Shown in pieces: positions 17,920 to 23,825 of a stretch of DNA of 23,825 bases; position 1 is the first letter of the stretch, and the number at the start of each line of letters is the position of its first letter. The translations under genes were made by a program, and so were the position numbers. Under the pieces are notes generated by a model, which was not told the origin of the DNA, made no database searches, and saw only the letters and a program-made list of their open reading frames with translations. The stretch covers positions 1 through 23,825 of the forward strand of contig CAKUEZ010000024.1 in assembly GCA_934646965.1 (NCBI GenBank). The letters are read 5' to 3'. This stretch comes from an uncultured Collinsella sp. GTDB taxonomy: Bacteria > Actinomycetota > Coriobacteriia > Coriobacteriales > Coriobacteriaceae.

Positions 17920-19170
17920 ATGAAATACACCAAGCTCGAGCGTAACTGGGTCATGTACGATGTGGGCAACTCGGCCCTCGTACTGCTCAATACCTCGGTG
18001 GTGCCCATCTACTTTAACGCCATCAATACCGGTGCTTCCTCGGCAGACCTGGTAGTCGCTTGGGGCAACGCGCAGACGATTGCCTCGTTGGTCATTGCCA
18101 TGCTCATGCCTATTCTGGGTGCGCTTGCCGATTACGCCGGCAACAAGATCAAGTTCTTCCTGGGCTTCTTCCTCACGGGCCTGGTTCTTTGCCTGGCGCA
18201 GGCTATCCCCATGTCCGCTATGGCATTTTTGACCGTGTACGTGCTGTGCACCATCGGCCTCAATTCGTCCATGACGTTCTACGACGCCATGCTGCCCGAC
18301 ATCACCACCGACGATCGCATGGACGCCGTGTCCAGCTCGGGCTATGCCTGGGGCTACATCGGTTCCACCGTGCCGTTCATCGTCTGCCTGGCGCTCATCA
18401 TGGGCGGCCCTGCCCTTGGTGTTCACACCATGTGGGCAACGCGTCTATCGTTTATTATCACCGGTGCCTGGTGGCTCATCTTTACCCTGCCGCTCATTCG
18501 CACCTATAAGCAAAAGTACGGTCGCGAGCGCGGTCCCGAGGACACTCTCGGCCACATCGTGGGTGGCGTATTCTCCGAGGTCGGACACACCATGCGCGAG
18601 ATCACCCGCAACAAGACCGTGCTGGTCTACATGATCGCGTTCTTCTTCTACATCGACGGCGTGCACACGGTCATTTCCATGGCCACCAGCTACGGCTCGG
18701 CTTTGGGTATCGACTCGACCCAGCTGGTGCTGGCGCTGCTCGTCACGCAGTTCGTGGCCTTCCCGTCCGCCATTATCTACGGCAAGCTCGCCGGTCGCGT
18801 GGGCACGCTCAACATGATTATGGTGGCGGTCGCCGCCTATATGGGCATCGTGCTCTTTGCTGCGTTCTTCTTAAAGACCGCCTTCGAGTTTTGGGTGCTC
18901 GCCATCTTGGTCGGCCTGTTCCAGGGAGGCGTGCAGGCGCTGAGCCGCAGCTACTTCGGTCGCATCATTCCCAAGGAAAAGTCCAACGAGTACTACGGTT
19001 TCTTTGATATCTTTGGCCGCTACGCAAGCGTTATGGGCACCTTCCTGGTGTCGGTCGTCACCTCGCTGACCGGCAACCCGTCGCTGGGCGTCCTTTCCAT
19101 TGGCGTGCTGCTGGTGGTTGGCTTTATGCTGCTGGTCCGTTTGTCCCGCATGGCTCAGGCGGCACAGTAA
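17920..19170 (+). CDS. MFS transporter, Atg22/UMF1-like
   Basis: A 416-residue inner-membrane transporter with about 12 hydrophobic segments, the usual MFS size. The N-terminal YDVGNSA (13-19) and loop GALADYAGNK (67-76) are characteristic of the UMF1 / vacuole-effluxer Atg22-like branch. In yeast Atg22 exports amino acids from the vacuole; the bacterial members are mostly uncharacterised, so efflux of amino acids or similar small molecules is inference. The middle has a hydrophilic loop (about 192-225) as in MFS proteins between helices 6 and 7. ATG 17920 is preceded by GAAGGGG at 17905-17911. It stands alone: a nested inverted repeat lies upstream and a new promoter-like site and leader hairpin lie downstream. 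Confidence 0.87.
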   Translation: MKYTKLERNWVMYDVGNSALVLLNTSVVPIYFNAINTGASSADLVVAWGNAQTIASLVIAMLMPILGALADYAGNKIKFFLGFFLTGLVLCLAQAIPMSAMAFLTVYVLCTIGLNSSMTFYDAMLPDITTDDRMDAVSSSGYAWGYIGSTVPFIVCLALIMGGPALGVHTMWATRLSFIITGAWWLIFTLPLIRTYKQKYGRERGPEDTLGHIVGGVFSEVGHTMREITRNKTVLVYMIAFFFYIDGVHTVISMATSYGSALGIDSTQLVLALLVTQFVAFPSAIIYGKLAGRVGTLNMIMVAVAAYMGIVLFAAFFLKTAFEFWVLAILVGLFQGGVQALSRSYFGRIIPKEKSNEYYGFFDIFGRYASVMGTFLVSVVTSLTGNPSLGVLSIGVLLVVGFMLLVRLSRMAQAAQ

Positions 19171-19262
19171 GCGCGGGCTGGATAGTGCTTGTTTGTGGTG
19201 CTCTTTTAAGATTCCGGACGTAAAACATTTCCGTCTATCCAACAATGCCGAGCCCAAGTGGG

Positions 19263-19268
19263 TATGAT
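19263..19268 (+). promoter_or_regulatory. -10-like TATGAT for the glycosyltransferase-TCS operon
   Basis: TATGAT (five of six to the TATAAT consensus) lies 74 nt before the start codon and directly upstream of the leader hairpin at 19287. No good -35 is seen at normal spacing. Confidence 0.35.
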
Positions 19269-19286
19269 GGAATCAGCTAGGTCGCG

Positions 19287-19320
19287 GGGCGTCGCCTGTG
19301 TTTGGCGGCGCCCTGTTTTT
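19287..19320 (+). terminator. Leader hairpin with T-tract upstream of the glycosyltransferase
   Basis: GGGCGTCGCC (19287-19296) pairs with GGCGGCGCCC (19304-19313, one wobble) around TGTGTTT, followed by TGTTTTT. It has the full form of an intrinsic terminator but lies between a -10-like box (19263) and the ribosome site AAGGAGGG (19328-19335). It may be the MFS terminator or an attenuator for the three-gene operon. Confidence 0.7.
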
Positions 19321-19341
19321 GTGTTGTAAGGAGGGTAAGGC

Positions 19342-20526
19342 ATGAATGCCACGGTGGTGATTCCAACGTACTGGGCGGGCGATGATGCCCGTGCAAATGC
19401 CCCCGGCACCTACGACCATTCGACAAAGCTCAATGCCGCCAATCCCGAGCTCGACCGCTGCTTGGGTTCGCTCGAGCAGGTGCGCGACATCCCGCGCGTT
19501 ATCTTGCTGGTGGTTTGTCCGGCGTCTGCTACGGCCGACGTTGCGGAGCGCGTGCACGAGATCGTTGACGCGCATCCTACGCTCAACGTGACCGTCGTTA
19601 CCAATATCGAGGCATCGCGCATCGCGGACCGCGTGGCGCAGATTGCGCCCAAGGGCTCGGGCGAGTGCGTGAGTCTTCGCGGTTACGGCGCCATCCGCAA
19701 CATGGGACTGGCCTGCGCCGCCGTGCTGGGCCACGATGCCGTCATTTTCGTCGACGACGACGAGACCATCATCGATGCCGACTTTATGAAGCGTGCGACG
19801 TATGCGCTGGGGCAGCAGACGCGCCAGGGCCTGCCGATCCTGGTCAAGAGCGGTTATTTCTACGACCGCGATGGGTCGCCGCTTGCCCCCACGGACAAAG
19901 TTGGCATCTGCCACCGCTGGTGGACCAAGCGTATCGAGTTCAACCGCTGGATGAAAAAAGCGCTCTCGGGCACGCGCATCTCGCGCTCTAACTACGTGTG
20001 CGGCGGCCTTATGGCCCTGCATGCCCGCGCCTTTACCCGTGTGGCCTTCGACCCGTTTATCACCCGCGGCGAGGACCTGGACTATCTCTTTAACATGCGC
20101 ATGTTTGGCTACGACGTGTGGTTCGACAACGAGTGGACCGTGCGCCATCTGCCGCCCGAGTCCGAGAAGCGCTCGCCACGCTTTATGCAGGACGTGTACC
20201 GTTGGTACTACGAACGAGCCAAGCTGACGTTTGCCGCGCACCAAAAGGAGCTCATTCCCGTTACGGCCGCGTCGCTCATGCCCTATCCGGGGCCATGGAT
20301 TTCGCGCGAGCTCGACGACCGCGTGCGCAAGACCGCCATGGTGCGCAGCATGTTTACCCGCGAGCACGAAGGCTACCTGCACATCTGGCGCCACGGTATT
20401 GCCGAGGCCCAGGCGTATGCACGCCAAAACGCCGCAAGCTATCTGCGTTTCCAGAGCTTCTGGCCCAAGATTATGGACGGGCTTTGGCGTGACGCCCAAC
20501 TGATCAACATCCTGGAGGGGGAGTAA
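19342..20526 (+). CDS. Family-2-like (GT-A) glycosyltransferase
   Basis: A 394-residue protein beginning NATVVIPTYW, the usual GT-A nucleotide-sugar-binding strand. The metal-binding DXD-type motif is VDDDE (138-141), and RGEDLDYLFN (242-251) matches the ED-containing acceptor region of family-2 enzymes, with H269 downstream. A roughly 90-residue insert before the DDD motif is longer than usual. No membrane segment or signal peptide is visible, so it probably acts at the cytoplasmic face on a sugar-nucleotide donor for an envelope polysaccharide or glycolipid; donor and acceptor are unknown. The strong AAGGAGGG at 19328-19335 sets ATG 19342. Its TAA shares one base with the ATG of the sensor kinase, so the glycosyltransferase and the two-component pair are co-transcribed and translationally coupled. 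Confidence 0.85.
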   Translation: MNATVVIPTYWAGDDARANAPGTYDHSTKLNAANPELDRCLGSLEQVRDIPRVILLVVCPASATADVAERVHEIVDAHPTLNVTVVTNIEASRIADRVAQIAPKGSGECVSLRGYGAIRNMGLACAAVLGHDAVIFVDDDETIIDADFMKRATYALGQQTRQGLPILVKSGYFYDRDGSPLAPTDKVGICHRWWTKRIEFNRWMKKALSGTRISRSNYVCGGLMALHARAFTRVAFDPFITRGEDLDYLFNMRMFGYDVWFDNEWTVRHLPPESEKRSPRFMQDVYRWYYERAKLTFAAHQKELIPVTAASLMPYPGPWISRELDDRVRKTAMVRSMFTREHEGYLHIWRHGIAEAQAYARQNAASYLRFQSFWPKIMDGLWRDAQLINILEGE

Positions 20527-21869
20527 TGGCCGACCGCCGCGACGGGCGCGACAGCTCAATTTCGTTCTTCCGCATCATTGCCGTGTTCTGTGCCGTCTGC
20601 GTGATGGCCTACTTCATCTTTGCGCTGGCGACCGGAATCGAGCCCATTGCGACGGTTGTCGCCTGTGCTCTGCTCTGCATTTTCCTGTGCATCTTTATCT
20701 TTTTGACGCTCAACCCCGATTCGGTGCGCTCGCAGTACACCGAGGAGACGCTCTCGGTTGCGTCGGCCATGCTCGAGGACATCAAGGGCGGCCTGACGCA
20801 GGAGTCGGCGCTGCTGGTGTGTCGTCGCATCCTGCCCGAGACGCGTGCCATGACGGTGGCGATTACCGACGAGAATAACGTGTTGGCCTGTGCGGGCGAG
20901 TTCGAGGAAAAGCTCCCGCCCAATGCGCCCATCCATACGCTTGCCACGCGCTACGTGATCGAGCACGGCATCGTGCAGTCGTTCAACCGCGTGGTCGACG
21001 TGGTGGGTTCTGACGGCTCGCACAACCAGGTCCCTGCCGGCATCATCGCGCCTATTAAGGTGGGCGACCGTACCGTCGGCACGCTCAAGTTCTACTATCG
21101 CACGCCGCGTGCCGTCGATCGCACCCAGTACGCCCTGGCTTCTGGCTTTGCCGAGATCTTGTCCACGCAGCTCGCCATCCACGAGCTCGAGGTGCAAAAG
21201 GAGCTCACGGCCCGTGCCGAGGTGCGTGCCCTGCAGGCCCAGATCAATCCGCACTTTCTGTTTAACACGCTCAACACCATTGCGTCCTTTACGCGCACCG
21301 ACCCGCTGCGCGCCCGCGAGCTGCTGCGCGAGTTCTCGTCGTTCTACCGTGCCACGCTCGACAATTCGGGCTCGCTGATTCCGGTCTCGCGCGAGGTTGC
21401 CCAGACCAAGCGCTACCTCACCTTTGAGAAGGCACGTTTTGGCGAGGACCGCGTGCTGGCGACCTTCCATGTGTCGGAGGATGTCGAGGACACGCTGGTG
21501 CCGGCCTTCGTGATTCAGCCGATCGTCGAAAACGCCGTGCGCCACGGCATGGGCGACGATGGCGCGCTCAAGATCGATGTCACGGTAGACGAGGACGGTG
21601 ACGATGCGATTTTGATCGCCGTTGCCGATAACGGCGTGGGCATGGACGAGGGAACCGCCGCCAGGTTGTTTGACGAGCGCTCGGCCCGTCCCGACGCCAG
21701 CTCCCCGCAAGGTGGCGGTGCCGGCGTGGCCATGCACAACATTTCTGAGCGCATCCATCGCTTTTATGGACCGCATTCTTATACGCGCGTCGAATCGGCG
21801 CCGGGCAAGGGCACGAAGGTGCTCCTGCATCTTGATTTGTCAGAGAGTATCTTTGATATTCAAGAGTAA
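20526..21869 (+). CDS. LytS-type sensor histidine kinase, copy 2
   Basis: A 447-residue sensor with the same plan as the kinase at 14497: two membrane segments (about 13-36 and 40-62), GAF-like region (about 75-200), then AQINPHFLFNT (H243) and an HATPase_c domain with IVENAVRHG (N336), ADNGVGM (367-373) and a glycine-rich GGGAGVAM (397-403). The block around the phosphorylated His is very similar in both (LASGFA..STQLA, ELTAR, RALQ.Q..PHFLFNT), so they are paralogues. This copy keeps the standard NPHFLFN. The start ATG overlaps the glycosyltransferase stop by one base and is served by GGAGGGG at 20514-20520. It should signal to the LytTR regulator at 21942. The signal is unknown. Confidence 0.94.
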   Translation: MADRRDGRDSSISFFRIIAVFCAVCVMAYFIFALATGIEPIATVVACALLCIFLCIFIFLTLNPDSVRSQYTEETLSVASAMLEDIKGGLTQESALLVCRRILPETRAMTVAITDENNVLACAGEFEEKLPPNAPIHTLATRYVIEHGIVQSFNRVVDVVGSDGSHNQVPAGIIAPIKVGDRTVGTLKFYYRTPRAVDRTQYALASGFAEILSTQLAIHELEVQKELTARAEVRALQAQINPHFLFNTLNTIASFTRTDPLRARELLREFSSFYRATLDNSGSLIPVSREVAQTKRYLTFEKARFGEDRVLATFHVSEDVEDTLVPAFVIQPIVENAVRHGMGDDGALKIDVTVDEDGDDAILIAVADNGVGMDEGTAARLFDERSARPDASSPQGGGAGVAMHNISERIHRFYGPHSYTRVESAPGKGTKVLLHLDLSESIFDIQE

Positions 21870-21941
21870 AATAAAGGTCTCTGGGTTTAACGTTTGACGA
21901 CGGTTGCCCGGCGTAGTTTGTTGACGAAAGGTTTTATCCCT

Positions 21942-22658
21942 ATGCTGCGTGCGATGATTGTGGATGATGAGGCGCCGGCTCGCTCGGAGCTTCGCTTCTT
22001 GCTCGAGCAGACGGGCAAGATCGGCACGATCACAGAGGCGTCGAGCGTGCGCTCCGCCATCGAGATGCTTATGGAAAGCCGGGTCGATGTCGTGTTCCTC
22101 GACATCTCGATGCCCGGTGCATCGGGCCTGCAGCTTGCCGAGGCGCTGCATAAGCTCAAGAACCCGCCGGCGATTGTTTTTGTGACCGCCTATAGCGACC
22201 ATGCGGTCGAGGCGTTTGATGTCGATGCCGTCGACTATCTGATGAAGCCTGTCGAGGAGGCGCGTCTTGATCGCGCCATCGAGAAGGTTATACAGCGCAG
22301 CAAGCCCGTCACCGACAGCAAGGTGACTATCGAGCGCATCCCGGTGGAAAAGGGCGGCCGCAAGGTCCTCATCCCCGTGGACGACATTCGCTTTATCATG
22401 GCCAAGGACGATTACTCTTGCATCTACACCATCGACGATCGTTTTCTGTCGACGACCTCGCTGGCGCAGTTCGAGGCCAAGCTGTGCGACTTTGGCTTCT
22501 TCCGCGTGCATCGCCGCTATATCGTGAACCTGGCGTGCGTCACGGACGTGGAGACGGTGCCTTCGGGTGCCATCCAACTGGGCATTACGGGCGTTGACGA
22601 ACGCGTGCCGGTTTCGCGCCGTCGTGTCGTGCCGCTCAAGAAGGCCCTGAGCCTGTAG
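21942..22658 (+). CDS. LytTR-family response regulator, copy 2
   Basis: A 238-residue regulator with a receiver domain (D8/D9, phosphoacceptor D54 in FLDISMPGASG, T82, K102 in YLMKP) and a C-terminal LytTR DNA-binding domain (about 135-238: LIPVDDIRFIMAKDDYS, RVHRRYIVNLACV, VPVSRRRVVPLKK). It parallels the regulator at 15916 almost motif for motif. ATG 21942 has AAAGG at 21927-21931; an in-frame upstream start at 21894 adds 16 unrelated residues. A 72-nt gap separates it from its kinase, longer than the 33 nt of the other pair, and holds two TTGACGA copies 27 nt apart. A strong terminator follows, so the glycosyltransferase-kinase-regulator set is one unit. Confidence 0.94.
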   Translation: MLRAMIVDDEAPARSELRFLLEQTGKIGTITEASSVRSAIEMLMESRVDVVFLDISMPGASGLQLAEALHKLKNPPAIVFVTAYSDHAVEAFDVDAVDYLMKPVEEARLDRAIEKVIQRSKPVTDSKVTIERIPVEKGGRKVLIPVDDIRFIMAKDDYSCIYTIDDRFLSTTSLAQFEAKLCDFGFFRVHRRYIVNLACVTDVETVPSGAIQLGITGVDERVPVSRRRVVPLKKALSL

Positions 22659-22664
22659 AACACT

Positions 22665-22716
22665 GGCCCCGCAGCTCTGTAGACCAAAGTCGTCTACGGA
22701 GCCGTGGGGCCTTTTT
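22665..22716 (+). terminator. Intrinsic terminator of the glycosyltransferase-TCS operon
   Basis: Twenty-base arms (22665-22684 and 22692-22711) pair with three mismatches or wobbles around the loop CAAAGTC, ending GGGGCC and followed by TTTTT. It starts 6 nt after the regulator stop. Confidence 0.93.
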
Positions 22717-22760
22717 GATGTAGACGTTGGATACGAAATCGGTTTTGCGAAAGGGATCTC

Positions 22761-23228
22761 ATGAACAGTGCGGACGCCAAGCGCATCGACATTATCTCGG
22801 ACACCCACGGCTATCTTTCTCCCGCGCTCCTGGATGAGCTCAAGGGCGCAGACCTGATCATTCACGCCGGAGACCTAACGTCCGAGATGGACTACGAACA
22901 CTTATGCACCATCGCCCCCGTGCGAGCGGTCCTAGGCAACAACGACTACTACCGAGACTACGGCCCCGATGTGGACCGTCTAGCTCTCTTTACCTACGAA
23001 GGTCTTAAATTCGCCGTAGCCCACTACCGCGAAGACTTGCCCGTGGGCTCGGTAGACGTAGCCATCAACGGCCACACCCACGTAACCAAAGAAGCCCAAG
23101 TAGGCCGCTGCCTAGTCCTCAACCCGGGCAGCGCCAGCTACCCCAGAGGCACCAGAGGCCCCACCATGGCCCGGATGTTGGTTTCCAACGGCAAGATCCT
23201 AAGCACCAAATTTATTGACCTAGAGTAA
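22761..23228 (+). CDS. YfcE/MJ0936-like metallophosphoesterase
   Basis: A 155-residue calcineurin-like phosphoesterase with the family's metal-site motifs: SDTHG (D14, H16), HAGDLT (D38), LGNND (N60-D62), and GHTH (104-107). The usual GH-containing motif before GHTH is reduced to AVAHYRED (H88), and the protein is a little shorter than the typical 160-185 residues, so one loop is trimmed. Family members hydrolyse phosphodiesters or phosphomonoesters with Mn or other divalent metals; the physiological substrate is unknown. GAAAGGG at about 22749-22755 sets ATG 22761. From about codon 38 onward the gene uses CTA, GTA, ACA and AGA codons that are rare in its neighbours, a base-use shift that may mark transfer or relaxed selection. 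It has its own terminator. Confidence 0.92.
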   Translation: MNSADAKRIDIISDTHGYLSPALLDELKGADLIIHAGDLTSEMDYEHLCTIAPVRAVLGNNDYYRDYGPDVDRLALFTYEGLKFAVAHYREDLPVGSVDVAINGHTHVTKEAQVGRCLVLNPGSASYPRGTRGPTMARMLVSNGKILSTKFIDLE

Positions 23229-23237
23229 CCGCAACAA

Positions 23238-23275
23238 AAACGGGGGATGCAGATCGCATCCCCCGTTTCTTTTTC
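23238..23275 (+). terminator. Intrinsic terminator of the phosphoesterase gene
   Basis: AAACGGGGGATGC (23238-23250) pairs perfectly with GCATCCCCCGTTT (23256-23268) around AGATC, then CTTTTTC. It lies 9 nt after the stop codon. Confidence 0.94.
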
Positions 23276-23388
23276 AGCCAAAGGCCGAGTCCCAACAAGA
23301 ATAATCAGACCAACCCCGCCGAGGAGCACGGGGATCTCGAGCCGCGGAAGCGGCGAGGAACAAGAACTGTTTGGACAAAGTGACGGCA

Positions 23389-23533
23389 GGGAGGGTCTCC
23401 GGGGCCGGCTGGCGCGGGTTAAGTTTGTCGCGAGTTCCGCACGCAAAGGAAAGCACTTAATGTGCTTTCCGTCTTGCGCAGGACTGTAGAGCAGCAAACT
23501 TAACCCGCGCCAGCCGGCCCCGGAGACCCTCCC
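23389..23533. repeat. 145-nt nested inverted-repeat element with 39-nt perfect arms
   Basis: Arms 23389-23427 and 23495-23533 are exact reverse complements over 39 nt (left arm begins GGGAGGGTCTCCGG and ends GTTAAGTTTG). Inside, GGAAAGCAC (23448-23456) pairs perfectly with GTGCTTTCC (23462-23470), and further partial pairing (GCAA 23443, TTGC 23474) joins the two levels. No T-tract follows, and the neighbouring gene already has its own terminator upstream, so termination does not explain it. It is the largest of three such nested elements here. Confidence 0.88.
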
Positions 23534-23541
23534 GGAGGGCC

Positions 23542-23594
23542 CAAAAAATTTTTCAAAAAAGTTGTTGCGCGCCGGACAGACTTCTGTGTATACT
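23542..23594 (+). promoter_or_regulatory. Promoter of tRNA-Asp
   Basis: TTGCGC (23565-23570), an 18-nt spacer and TATACT (23589-23594) form a good sigma-70-type promoter about 47 nt before the tRNA. Phased A and T runs (AAAAAATTTTT, AAAAAA) from 23542 to 23560 look like an UP element, as expected for a stable-RNA promoter. Confidence 0.75.
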
Positions 23595-23640
23595 AATCCC
23601 CGCAGCGCACGCGAGCGGAAACAAACGCGAACGACTGCCT

Positions 23641-23718
<78 letters not shown>

Positions 23719-23758
23719 ACGCAATTAAAGCCACGTCTTCGGACGTGGCTTTTTGCGT
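23719..23758 (+). terminator. Terminator after tRNA-Asp
   Basis: AAAGCCACGTC (23727-23737) pairs perfectly with GACGTGGCTTT (23742-23752) around a TTCG tetraloop; further TT follows. An outer ACGCAA/TTGCGT (23719-23724, 23753-23758) extends the stem. Starts immediately after the CCA. Confidence 0.92.
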
Positions 23759-23794
23759 GTTCAAGACTTTAGTCTGCTGGGCGCGCAGCGGCCA

Positions 23795-23825
23795 GCTTCA
23801 ACCCACCCGCTATGCGGGTGGAGAC
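23795..23825 (-). CRISPR. Possible single CRISPR repeat (type I-C-like) at the window end
   Basis: The last 31 bases contain an 8-bp perfect stem, CCACCCGC (23803-23810) and GCGGGTGG (23814-23821), with a 3-nt loop, flanked by GCTTCAAC and AGAC. Read on the minus strand it starts GTCTCC and ends GTGGGTTGAAGC, close to the GTC...GTGGATTGAAAC frame of type I-C repeats (10 of the last 12 positions). The stem overlaps the handle more than in typical I-C repeats, and only one copy is visible. No second copy exists to the left, so it would be the leader-distal repeat of an array lying beyond the window. A plain hairpin is the alternative. Confidence 0.4.

Larger units (their letters stand above)
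23229..23640. other. 412-nt gene-free region between the phosphoesterase and tRNA-Asp
   Basis: Contains the phosphoesterase terminator (23238-23275), a GC-rich stretch with small dyads (CCCCG/CGGGG 23314-23333; GCCGC/GCGGC 23341-23354), the 145-nt nested inverted repeat (23389-23533), an A/T tract (23542-23560) and the tRNA promoter. The long minus-strand frame crossing it is not a gene, because it runs through the tRNA and the palindrome. Confidence 0.6.

Overview
The window looks like a chromosomal segment from a high-GC anaerobic gut actinobacterium, most likely class Coriobacteriia and perhaps Collinsella. That is inference from gene content and codon style (GC-rich third positions, a one-subunit pyruvate:ferredoxin oxidoreductase, carbamate kinase, LytS/LytTR pairs); no rRNA or species marker is present. 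Nearly all genes lie on the + strand. I see no phage, transposase or plasmid gene. The only ncRNA gene I can call is one tRNA-Asp.

Layout. 1-567 is the 3' part of recR. 804-4495 is a tightly coupled three-gene operon: a membrane-anchored protein with a Ser/Gly linker, a Ser/Thr kinase with a C-terminal membrane domain, and an FHA-domain protein. 4898-8437 is nifJ, with a roughly 280-nt leader and a large terminator nested in a 29-bp perfect inverted repeat. 9117-10079 is arcC (carbamate kinase) behind a 679-nt gap that is AT-rich near the gene. 10175-11188 (minus strand) is a membrane-anchored C39-like cysteine peptidase. 11519-14379 holds an APC amino-acid permease and a metal-dependent amidohydrolase. 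14497-16650 is a LytS-type sensor kinase with its LytTR response regulator. 16742-17686 is a zinc-phospholipase-C-like protein and 17920-19170 an Atg22/UMF1-like MFS transporter. 19342-22658 is a glycosyltransferase followed by a second, paralogous LytS/LytTR pair. 22761-23228 is a YfcE-like phosphoesterase, and 23641-23718 is tRNA-Asp with its promoter and terminator.

How the genes may work together (inference). nifJ and arcC both serve fermentative energy yield: acetyl-CoA plus reduced ferredoxin, and ATP from carbamoyl phosphate. The permease and amidohydrolase could import and hydrolyse an amino-acid-derived substrate, but the link to arcC is positional only. The kinase/FHA operon looks like a self-contained phospho-signalling module of uncertain output. 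The two sensor-regulator pairs are clear paralogues and sit among envelope-type genes.

The most unusual non-coding features are three nested, nearly perfect inverted-repeat elements (8448-8572, 17716-17780, 23389-23533), two REP-like hairpins with a shared GGGACG loop (4495-4527, 10148-10178), a 28-bp perfect palindrome after recR (628-655), and a possible CRISPR repeat at the very end of the window (23795-23825).
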